From the NCBI GenBank assembly GCA_022592435.1, contig JABYQS010000511.1:1-19924 (forward strand): DNA of 19,924 nt, written 5' to 3'. The notes beneath the pieces were generated by a model, which saw only the letters and a program-made list of their open reading frames with translations, was not told the origin of the DNA and made no database searches. Numbering within the stretch: the first letter of the stretch is position 1; each line of letters begins with the position of its first letter. Both the position numbers and the translations under genes were made by a program. Positions 1 to 8,395 of the stretch are shown piece by piece. Origin of the DNA: Cerioporus squamosus (taxonomy: Eukaryota > Basidiomycota > Agaricomycetes > Polyporales > Polyporaceae).

Positions 1-708
1 GCCATTCAAACCGGGGCTGACAAGGGTGTCTTCGTCCTGCCGAAGGGTAAGTTTCCCGCGCTCATTACCTAACGACCGCCTCGATGTAACCGCATATACC
101 CAGGTCCCTCGGGGCGCGTGAAGCTCCCACCTAAGGCTCAGCGTCCGCAGAAGGGTCTGCGACGAAGGAGGTGAGCTTGCGCACGGAGCTGCGTTTTCGT
201 GGCTGTGTCTGTCGGTAGTAATCGGGTTCGCAGAACAAGCCTGACCCCAAGCCTGCTTCCAAGGCTGCGAAGGCTCCCGCTAAGGCCCCCAAAGCGAAGG
301 CTCCTGCGAAGAGCACCACGACGAAGGCTGCGACGACGAAGAAGGCGGCTCCGGCGAAGAAGCCCGCTGCGAAGGCGACCGCGACCAAGAAGGCCGCCCC
401 CGCAAAGTCGACCACGGCGAAGTCCGCAGCCCCCAAGAAGGCTGCCCCTGCGAAGAAGGCCGCTGCCGCTCCCAAGAAGGCTCCTGCGAAGAAGGCTGCT
501 CCCGCCAAGAAGGCCACTACGGCAAGCAAGCGGGACTCTGCGAAGAAGGTAGGAGATATGATTTAAACCAGCATTACCGGCAGAGAGGTGTTGACCCAGC
601 GTTTCTCAGTCGGTGACGGGCAAGGCTCCCGCCAAGAAGACCACCACTTCTCGGTCTGCTCCTACTAAGACCAGCTCTCGCAGTGCCAAGGCGCGTTTGC
701 AATTATGA
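1..708 (+). CDS. Linker histone H1, 3' part (5' end outside window)
   Basis: Chromatin linker histone that binds nucleosomes and linker DNA in the nucleus. The first exon (1-46) encodes the end of the winged-helix globular domain, reading AIQTGADKGVFVLPKG, a typical H1 ending. The next exon (104-170) gives PSGRVKLPPKAQRPQK. Exon 234-548 is almost pure Lys/Ala/Pro with repeats such as AAPAKK, the usual DNA-binding tail. A last exon from 610 gives VTGKAPAKKTTTSRS and stops at 706-708. Introns 47-103 and 549-609 splice cleanly. The middle intron (171-233) has good ends, gtgagc and ttcgcag, but leaves the frame one base short. A missing G near 155 would repair it and give a K/T/E tail typical of H1. 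A possible further intron from about 695 to 748 would change the last residues. The family call is secure; the exact C-terminus is not. Confidence 0.85.
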
Positions 709-1954
709 GCATGAGACTGTAACTGACCGATCAAACGTTCAGGCGGCAAAGAAGTGAAGTGCTGCAGCCACATACTATCTCTCCTCTCGTCCTCGTTTGT
801 CGTCTGCACTAGTTCTGTCTTGTCCGTTCGCCTGTCTCCGCTCGTGTCTCGTGTCTAGTGCCTCGTATCTTGAATCCTGCCTATGATTATGTATGTATGC
901 CTGCCTCGTCTGCGTGCGCTGGGGCGTCTCCCTCCCGGCCGTGCACCACCATGTGTACTATGATGTAACCTCTGGCACCGCGCTGGCCCGTTCACTCGTG
1001 GCATATACACGCGTACCGTATGGACTACCTACCTTCTTAGAGCCTTCTCTCATCTCCGGTAACTTCATCTGTTGTTGTACATATAGGGAGTCGAAAGGAC
1101 TGTCTGTTGTACGGCTCCATCCGCTTATCCGAGTTTGCTGCGTGACAAAGGTCTCAGTGCGTGGTTGTTCTCATGCTCGTGCTCATGCTCTGCGGTGCCA
1201 TGTCTTCTGGACGGGACCTTGGTGGTGGTCGCAACCCCACAGAAAGCTATTCCGACGTGGCTGTACTATCTTCGCTGAACATTCCGCCGATTGTCCGCAC
1301 TCTGTCGAGGACACGCCCCTCTGACGGATGTGTGATGCAGAGGTCACCTACAGCAGGCTGGTGGGCGATGCTCCTGCAAGCGGTGAGCAGCGCCAGAGGC
1401 TCAGGGCCCATCCAGAGCTAACCATAGAACATACAGGCGCTCGCACGGGCGTTCACACGCCCCAAACGACCTACCTGTCTCGAGGAGGACATAGCGGGGA
1501 CTTTGCCACAGCCAATATATCGCCGCAAATCCTCGGCGAATCATCCCGTGTATATGTCAAGAGGCAGGGCTGCCTGCTGCTTAGGTGGCCAGACCCACCG
1601 TTGGAGATGAGGATTTTTCGGTCAGTCGCGCAGGCGAGGTCAGCCATGAAGCTCTGAAGAGGGTTGAACCTGCAGTGCGGGGATAGCAGCGAGACCACGC
1701 GAGTATACAATAGCGAATAGCGACACCGGAACACCGAGAAAGAGAGTCCAAGCGTGCTTGGAGAGCGGTACCGTACGAACCGTCGCAGCCGGAGAGCCCA
1801 GTCCGTATCAGTATATATACACACCGGCCGGTCGTCAGGATCGTCGTCGTCATCATCGCGTCGTCGTAAGTACTTTTGCGAACGGGAAAGCAGGGGGAGG
1901 GGAGGCCCGTCCGCCCGACACAGGGGGGAGCCCAGCAGCCGGAGAAGCCAGCGA
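709..1954. other. Intergenic region between convergent H1 and SHR3
   Basis: This 1.25-kb gap must hold the 3' untranslated regions of H1 (+) and SHR3 (-). Open frames here (for example 893-1324 and 1328-1657 on +, 1581-1958 on -) have no recognisable domain, biased composition or matching splice pattern, and I treat them as chance. Two simple repeats stand out: an imperfect tgctcatgctcg repeat at about 1172-1195, and a tcgtcg-type trinucleotide stretch at about 1841-1866. No tRNA or canonical AATAAA signal was seen. Confidence 0.6.
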
Positions 1955-2862
1955 TCATGCCGTCGTCTTTGCGTTCTCGCGCTTCCGGAGGGGCTCCGTC
2001 TCTGCGCGGTCGGTCTCTGCGCCTGTCTCCGCGCCCTTCTCGTCGACGTCGGCGTCGGCATCGGCCTCATCGTCGTCGTCTGCGTCGGCTTGCTCGGCCC
2101 ACCAGCGGCCCGCTTGGAGGATGAGGACCCCGGTGAGGACGACGCTGCAGACGAGGTGGGAGGACGCGAGCTCGAGCGTCGGTTGGCGGAGCGTGGCGGG
2201 GAACTCGGGGAGCCTCCCAGCGGACGATTGTGCCGAGAAGGGGAGCGGGAGGGTGGAGAAGTTCGTGGAGAGGTCTGCGAGGAGGACGGACGGTCGTGTG
2301 AGTGTTCGCGCGTGCATGCGGGAAGCAAGGAGGATAGAACGCACTGGGAACGACTCGGTAGACGTATACGGCGATCGCGACGAGGTAAAGGACTGTACGC
2401 GCGCGGGACGAGAACTCAGCGCAAGATAGGAAGTCCGGTAGCCAGATAGACTCACATGCGCTCCCACCGTCGAACATGAGGTTCCCTGCGCGACCGTCCC
2501 GCAGGCTCCAGAGGATGGTTGCGCCGCCGAGGGCGGCGACTGTGCCATAGACGTACGTCAGTTGGGGGAGGCCGTGCATGAGCACAGCATAGTAGGTCGC
2601 AGCCGTCCAGAGCCTGCTGTCTGTCTGCGTGTCGGGGGACTTCCACAGCGTGAGCGAGTCGGCGATCCAGTGGGTAAAGAGGAGGCCTGTGCGTTGCAGC
2701 GTGGGGGGCGAGTTGTGCGCCGTGGTGGGAACGCGGCGGGATTAATGGAGTTCAGGAAGAGGTCAGCGTCCTGTGCGGGGAGGCGCTGGCGCGCGAGTGA
2801 GGGCACGTACCGAGGAGAAAGGCGGTCGCGCTCACGACGATGCTCATGCGGAGGCCGGCCAT
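1955..2862 (-). CDS. SHR3: SHR3-type ER membrane chaperone for amino acid permeases
   Basis: Shr3/Psh3 proteins sit in the ER membrane, help fold amino acid permeases and aid their packaging into COPII vesicles. Exons on the minus strand are 2862-2811, 2686-2456, 2392-2345 and 2274-1955. All junctions keep phase and give 216 aa. The protein starts MAGLRMSIVVSATAFLLG and continues with FTHWIADSLTLWKSP, a hallmark of the fungal family. TILWSLRDGRAGNLMFDGGS follows later. Four hydrophobic segments are visible at about 7-24, 50-80, 94-110 and 146-166, matching the four-pass Shr3 topology. The tail (172-190) is an Asp/Ala-rich acidic stretch, and the protein ends in a charged Lys/Arg-containing segment. 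The first ATG is used because it directly precedes the first membrane helix. The gene diverges from the RsfS-like gene. Confidence 0.92.
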
Positions 2863-3118
2863 TGTGTGCTGGCTGCTGGGCGAGGGATGAGAGGAGGAGT
2901 GCAGACTGTGCACAGTGGTGCAGTGCTTGGACAGGACAGAGGACGAGACCTGCGGGGAAGGGCCTGTGATTGAGCGTGCTGTCAACTCAATTTGTGCGCG
3001 GCAACGCGGCCCGCCCCGCCAAGCCCCCGACTTTTCGCAAGTATGTGTTTCGTCAACGTTTCCTTGAGTCGTTCGTCGCCGCCAGTCGCACTCACAGCTG
3101 TGCTTCACGGTCGCCACG
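2863..3118. promoter_or_regulatory. Shared divergent promoter of SHR3 and the RsfS-like gene
   Basis: Only 256 bp separate the two start codons, so both 5' untranslated regions and promoters lie here. It contains a GC-box-like run at 3011-3020 (ccgccccgcc) and no clear TATA box, as is common for fungal housekeeping promoters. The assignment rests on gene arrangement; transcription starts cannot be read from the sequence. Confidence 0.6.
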
Positions 3119-3941
3119 ATGCTCTCTTCTACCCTTCGCAAGGAGACCCGTAGCCTGGCTTCGCGCACGCTTCACTGTGGCTCTCGCGTGCGGCACGAGT
3201 CCGCCTTTCGTGCGCTGTCCTCCGCTTCTGCGTCCTCCTCAGGCCAGCCTTCGACCGGTCCCTCCTCTGTCCCATGGTTCATCGACCCCTCTGAGGCTGA
3301 GCCTTCCACTCCTTCGCCATACGCTCGGAGAGTGTCCGTTCCTCAGGCTCCCACACGCCCGCTGGCTCCTCTCCCTTCCGCGCTTCCGCACAACCATCCC
3401 ATCGTACGGCTGCATGCAGAACTCAAGTCTTCGCCGCATCTCGAGCCCGGCACTTTACTCGTACGAGAGCCGATACCGACTGCAGTTGGGCCGCCGTTGC
3501 CGGATGCCATGCCGCGTGGTCGGAGAAAGAGAGGACGGACTTACGCAGGTGAAGGTGTGACCGAGGACGTTGGCGGTATCTGGGACTGGGTGGTGATAGC
3601 GCAGGTACGCTCGTACGCTCGTACGCCGTTGTGCCTGTTTTCTCCGGGACTGACCACGCTTGTCCGCTAGGTCAAGGAAGGCACCGAGAACCGCGGTGCG
3701 ATCGAGTCGGTCATACGAATAGTCAGGAAAGCGGTATGTCTCCTTGCTCCCTGTTTCACCGATACTCGGTGCTCACCGTCTTCTGCAGTTACTCACCGGA
3801 GACCCTCCTGTGTCACTCCCTCCCAACAACAAGCGTCGTGCGAACGGTGCTTGGGCTATGATCGACGCAGGGGACTTCGCGGTGCATATCCTTAGCAAGG
3901 ACGCGAGAGAGAAATACTTCCCTGACCGGAGAGACTGGTGA
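3119..3941 (+). CDS. RsfS/MALSU1-like mitochondrial ribosome silencing factor (stand-alone)
   Basis: Exons 3119-3604, 3671-3733 and 3789-3941, all phase 0, give 233 aa. The N-terminus (MLSSTLRKETRSLASRTLHC) is basic, Ser/Leu-rich and free of acidic residues apart from one Glu, like a mitochondrial presequence. Residues about 40-140 are Pro/Ser-rich and probably disordered. The C-terminal part from about 152 reads WDWVVIAQVKEGTENRGAIE and then GAWAMIDAGDFAVHIL, ending at a Trp. This is the pattern of RsfS-type domains, whose Trp-x3-Asp-x-Gly-Asp-x3-His-hydrophobic stretch is conserved from bacteria to mitochondria. Known members bind ribosomal protein uL14 and keep large subunits from joining small ones. 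In yeast the domain forms the N-terminus of Atp25, but here nothing follows it. The domain call is by eye, and an Atp25-like role cannot be excluded. Confidence 0.8.
3605..3627 (+). repeat. Tandem 8-bp repeat duplicating a 5' splice site
   Basis: The start of intron 1 of the RsfS-like gene is a gtacgctc repeat of nearly three copies. It offers GT donors at 3605, 3613 and 3621. Only the first keeps the frame with the acceptor at 3670. Confidence 0.7.
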
Positions 3942-4601
3942 GCGACCCTGGTCAGTACGTGCTGGTCCTTGTAGCTCTGCGGACGGTATGCGGCACATTA
4001 AGGCGATCTCTTCCTATAACTCAATCGGGAGTCCCGGACGAATTGGACCTACTCTACGTTAGCGGCTCTCTATGGCGTCGACGCCGCCGCCGTTGCGTGT
4101 TGGTTGCGTGTGGACAGTGGCAGTATCACGACACGCTACGCTGTCAGTGTCCTCAAGGTTATGCTGCATGAGTACTGTATGTCAAAATTTCAAGCAATGG
4201 TACTATCCGATTCATGGTAAGCTATAGAACGCTCTATGCCTCAGACAGCCTATGTTCTTCGCCGCGAAAGTCTGGTTACGTTGTACTGGACAGTGCACGC
4301 GACTCATCCTCTGGGAACTCTTGTTGCGGTTGGGAAGCTTGGAAGCAGTGACGTCACCACTCTATGGCTCCTCCAGGTGATACGCGCGCCGTAAGTTCCA
4401 CCACATGTATCCAGTTGGTATCCAGCTCCCCTGGCTGCTCCTCCACAGACGTCATATAATTCCCTAGCTATTCAGCTATATAAGAGCTGGGGTATGGCTC
4501 GCTGAACGCCATCAACAGATTCAACACCTCATCTTGCCACATCTCTTCAGCCAACAATCACATTACCTCGCCGTCTTTTCACGACCTTACGAACATCCAT
4601 A
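3942..4601 (+). promoter_or_regulatory. Intergenic region with promoter of the LEA-like gene
   Basis: The left part holds the 3' end of the RsfS-like transcript. The right part is a well-marked promoter. It has a perfect 10-bp palindrome gtgacgtcac at 4348-4357 (CRE, bound by ATF/CREB bZIP factors), a second gacgtcat site at 4448-4455, a ccccT STRE-like site at 4428-4432, and a TATA box tatataag at 4477-4484, about 118 bp before the ATG. CRE and STRE sites drive stress responses in fungi. Their use here is inferred. Confidence 0.6.
4477..4484 (+). promoter_or_regulatory. TATA box of the LEA-like gene
   Basis: A tatataag octamer lies about 118 bp upstream of the start codon at 4602. It is the clearest TATA element in the window and fits an inducible, strongly expressed gene. 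Confidence 0.65.
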
Positions 4602-5222
4602 ATGTCTCTCAACGATACCGACCCTACTCTCGGCGGAAACAGGGGTGTCGACCTCCACCCCGGCGTCGCCAACCCCACCATCTCCTCTACGCACGCCGAC
4701 CCCATGAAGGCGAACTTCGTGAGTAACCCCGGCTTCACATGCGCTGTGGACTGCTTCTGACCACGAATCGTGTATCTCACAGGTCACAGATCCCACCGAC
4801 GAGACCCTTGGTGCGGGTGCTGGTAGCAACTTCACCGGCCACCAGGAGGCCGCCCGCAACTTCAGCCAGTCGGCTGGTGTCGTCGAGGGCCGCCCGGGCA
4901 TCATCGAGACGTCGAACATCGACCCGCTCAACGAGAACTCCAACAAGGGTACACCCTTATCCCCGGCTTTGCCTTCACTTTTCACAACGATCCTGACCTC
5001 TTGCTGTCCTTAGATGACGGTTGGGCAAACGCTCGCACCAGCAGTGGTACCGGCGCTGGGGTGACGGAGCGCGCTGGCGGGCTCGCCCAGGGCGCGTACA
5101 ACACCGCGACGACTGTCGCGTCGAGCGCTGCGGGTTTGGCAGCAGGTGCTGCGCAGACTGCGTACAAGTACGTCGCGGGCGACGAGAAGAGCCGGCAGGC
5201 TGGCAAGGAGTCGTCGGCTTGA
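4602..5222 (+). CDS. Small disordered LEA-like / stress-type protein
   Basis: Exons 4602-4718, 4783-4948 and 5014-5222 give 163 aa with consistent phases. I do not recognise a named family. The sequence is hydrophilic and rich in Gly, Ala, Thr, Ser and Asn, with no Cys and no membrane segment. The first half (MSLNDTDPTLGGNRGVDLHP onward) looks disordered. The C-terminal 65 residues contain a run of Ala/Gly/Thr (GGLAQGAYNTATTVASSAAG) that could form an amphipathic helix, as in LEA or Hsp12-type proteins. A TATA box and CRE/STRE-like sites lie upstream. The start is the first ATG after the TATA box. A role in stress or desiccation tolerance is only a guess from composition and promoter. Confidence 0.75.
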
Positions 5223-5632
5223 GTTGACTGTGTGACCTGCTTTGGACCTGCTTGATATAATAGCGCAGATGTATGAGTAGTTGTACTAGTATAGTAGTAT
5301 TCAGAGGTCGTCCTTGCGAACAGCTTGTTGTCAGTGTGGACATAGCAGGTGTGGTACAATCGTCTCGGCCCCGGCAACAGTGGACGTACGTATGATACCC
5401 TACTACATACGTGCCCCGCATGGTTTCGCCGGGCATGGCGGCCAACCAAATGGGCGCTTCCCAAAGTGCTTGTGTGGTTGCCGACTTTGTTGGAGCTTCC
5501 ATCTTAACTGATAACTTGCCATCCGCACGATATCGTCGTGAAGAACCAGGACCTCCTGTGCGCGACTTTCTAAGGCTCCCTTCGTCGTAATTTGCCACTA
5601 GTACTGCTGCCTCTCCTCTACTCCTCTACACA
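5223..5632. other. Intergenic region, LEA-like gene to F-box gene 1
   Basis: A 410-bp gap holding the 3' untranslated region of the LEA-like gene and the promoter of the first F-box gene. The first part has AT-rich tag/tat repeats (about 5256-5305). The stretch just before the F-box start is pyrimidine-rich (ctgctgcctctcctctactcctctacaca-type), typical of fungal transcription start zones. No gene or RNA was recognised. Confidence 0.55.
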
Positions 5633-7924
5633 ATGACGAGATTCTCAGAGGTGAGCTTATACGCGACTAAGCCGTCGTTTCATGCGGGAGGTACTCACTG
5701 ATGCAACATACAACAGCAATGCCAAGCATCGACGGCGTCGGGCACGCGGGATAAGAGGTTGACCGGCCGAAACGTTGGCAAGCTCGCCCTAGTCCTGAAC
5801 GTGCCCATGGACATATTCTTCGAGGTGCGTTTGTGGCACTCGTCCAGACGTGTCACGTCACGTAGTCGCCGTCGCTGACCGTGGCATTGGTCTTGGTCTG
5901 TCCCAGATTGCGTCGCACTTACACCCCACAGACGTTCTACAGCTTGCACGCGTGTCGAGGGACCTACGTGCTATGCTGCTGTCCCGCACGTCTCAACACG
6001 TCTGGATCGCCGCGCGGAAGAACGTCTCTCCTCCGCCTCCTGACTGTCCCGAGTTCTTGAGCGAGCCGCGGTATGCATACTTGCTGTTCGAGCGGTTCTG
6101 TATGGTGAGTATACCTCAGTGGCAGAGGCATGGCTTGCTGATGGTTGCTGATGGTTTCATAGCTGTGTGGCGCGGGAAGGTCGATCAATGTCCACTATGC
6201 CGGCCTCGCGAGGCTCTGCCGCGAGTGCTGGAAGAGAGAGTACGTGTGACGTCTACTTGCTTCCGCGCATCTTTTACCGGGGCTTTTGACCTGTGCTTAG
6301 CGTCAGGAAGGCGTGCACGTTGGCTAAAGACATGGGTATAGAGAAGGACAAGGTACTGTTGCAGGTCGTACCGACCCTGCTGCCCCAAGCGACGCGCGAC
6401 AACCTAGGTGAGCACGGAAACCCGGTCTGCTGCCACCGTCAGTCCTGGCGCAGTGCTCACACGTCGTCACCAGAGCGACGCGCGCATGACGTTCCCGATG
6501 ACACTCCAACACAGTATTCGTTCTTCTTTCGCCCTATCTTCGCGGAAGTCGTCGAGCAGTACCGCGCTCTATGCCGGAGTCAGGCATGGAACCAGGAACC
6601 CATGCGGAGGTTCATAGAGGACCGCAAGAAATGGACCTTGGAAAGGCTGAAGGTGAGCTTCTGCTGTGTTGTTCCTGTCGGTGTGCTGAACATGACCCGT
6701 TTGCTTCAGTTCCGCAGCGACCTCATACGTTGGCAGGTTCAACTGAACTCCCAGAAGGTAGATGCCGAAGAGGCCGCAGAAGAGGAACGAATCGCAGCGT
6801 GAGTCTTTCCATCCCCTTCTCGCATCTTCAATGGCCAACCTTTGCTGCAGCATCACTCAGGAGTTGCGTGAGCTTGGGTGGGATCCCGCGGACTTCCCAA
6901 CGGCGGACGAAGAGTGGGACCAAGTGATGAACCAGCCTCGCAAGCTAACCTCGAGGAGTGCGTAAACCTCAACAGCTGCAGGGTATCCTCTGACGTCGTG
7001 TTTGCTATGATCTTTCCTTTTCAGTTTGGACCTCAATCCACCTCAAGCTGGTCACATGCCTGGAGCGAGAACGCGCTCGGAGGGTGCGGGAAGCTCTCTG
7101 GCTGAAGTACGAGAAACGATTAGGCCAGTTGAGTCAATACTACCTCGACTTCCTAGCAACCAGCCGCGCCGCCGACCTCGCCAAGCGTACGCTGCCAGGT
7201 TTCTGGGACGCGATATATCTGCCTTGCATGCGCGAGCTGCTCGTACAGGAGCCTCCCGAAGTCAACTTGCTGCGAGAGGCCTTCGCGGCTATCGAGGGCA
7301 CGCTTCGGACTCAGGCTGAAGAGTATAGGACCAGAGTCATCAGCGACTTGGCAAAGGTTGCGCGGCAAGGTCTGCCGGCGCCTCGGACGTCACTGGCTAG
7401 TGAAGCCAGTGGAAGTTCGCATGGGCACCAAGGAGCGGTAGCGGGACCACACTCTTCCTGGTGGTTTAAGGCTCTCAACGCCGACTTGGCCTTGCTCGAC
7501 CGTCCTTCGACGCTGTTCACGTGCGGCTGGAACACCAACACCACATATCCTTATGACTGCCTCTCCCGGGAGTACTCGTACTTGGGCATACTCGAACACT
7601 GGCAGCTCGCGCACGGAGACATGCGCTGGAAGTGCCACGCCAAGATATGGAAACAGGGCAGGAACGTCCGCGCTCTCCTGCAGGCTGTCGATGCGGACGA
7701 GGGGGCGACGACGCATGTGGGCTTGGATAGACTCATGCATTCTGGGTACCCGGTGTGCTCCTGTGCTCCGGATGCATTCCAAGAGGTTGAGCACAAGCCT
7801 AGGTATGAGGTTCTGCATGTGCTGGTGAGTGGATCATGACTCGCTTATTTTCGTTGGCTCCTGTGTTCTCGTTTGATAGATAGAGCACTGTATGAAGGAC
7901 TCGCGCTGGAATATCGATATGTGA
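5633..7924 (+). CDS. F-box protein with zinc-binding modules, paralogue 1
   Basis: Likely substrate receptor of an SCF (Skp1-cullin-F-box) ubiquitin ligase. Ten exons: 5633-5650, 5717-5824, 5907-6104, 6163-6239, 6301-6407, 6474-6652, 6710-6798, 6851-6957, 7025-7824 and 7880-7924, giving 575 aa. The F-box is at about 33-79: LNVPMDIFFE, then HLHPTDVLQLARVSRDLR and a Trp at 75. Next comes a four-cysteine module, C107-x2-C110 and C127-x2-C130, then a helical, charged middle. Near the C-terminus there is a C2H2-like pattern, C461-x11-C473-x12-H486-x4-H491, and a later C-x-C (PVCSC). The target is unknown. The C-terminus may instead splice from 7920 to 7985 and end at 8087. The acceptor at 6300 could also be 6306; both keep frame. 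The downstream neighbour is a clear tandem duplicate. Confidence 0.85.
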
Positions 7925-8395
7925 GTGGCCCGGGTCGGCTCGACGGTGAGACATGTACTAAATTGAAGATCTCTATCGCCTCAGCGACGGATCCCAACTT
8001 CTTGTGAGTAGTGTGCCTCACCGCATTACATTTGTTCCATGGCATACGGTGGTAGGCTCCGTCCAGGGAAGTAGCACGGTGAAATAGTCCTGACTCTTAG
8101 TATTAGTTGCCTACCGTTTGAGTTGAAGTGCATGTATATAGAACCTACTGATGCACGGCCATATACTTCGGACTCCATTGCGGCGGTCGCGGCGGACTCG
8201 CGATCGATCTCAGTGAGCCAGGATCACATGAATATCACGTGGTCGCGTTAGGTTAACTCCCACGGTCTGACTGGGCAGTGAGTACTGCTATTACGTAAGT
8301 GTGGCCCGTTGCTGCAGTTCATCCTGAGTTTACCTCCAAGGCTCCAACCACCACGAACTCGAGCTCTCTGTTCTTGACGAGCGATTCGATTATCT
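7925..8395. other. Intergenic region between the two F-box genes
   Basis: A 471-bp gap. The first 160 bp could hold one more coding exon of paralogue 1 (7985-8087) if the intron from 7921 is used. It has a good gtgagt donor, an actaaat-like branch site and a cag acceptor. The rest should be the 3' untranslated region and the promoter of paralogue 2. A tatatag at about 8135-8141 is too far upstream to call a TATA box. Confidence 0.5.

Noticed and set aside
199..552. Arg/Pro/Leu-rich open frame over the H1 tail
   Set aside because: It is the +1 frame of the Lys/Ala/Pro-rich H1 tail; the composition results from AAG/GCT codons read out of frame.
893..1657. Open frames on the plus strand between H1 and SHR3
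   Set aside because: No domain, no compositional bias and no splice partners; the region is expected to be 3' untranslated sequence.
1471..2328. Long Ser/Arg/Pro-rich minus-strand frame
   Set aside because: A shadow of the SHR3 last exon in another frame that runs on into its 3' untranslated region.
1754..2449. Two long plus-strand frames opposite SHR3
   Set aside because: Antisense shadows of the acidic and membrane coding exons; low-complexity Arg/Ser content and no family resemblance.
8135..8141. tatatag as TATA box of F-box paralogue 2
   Set aside because: It lies about 255 bp upstream of the start codon with no supporting elements.
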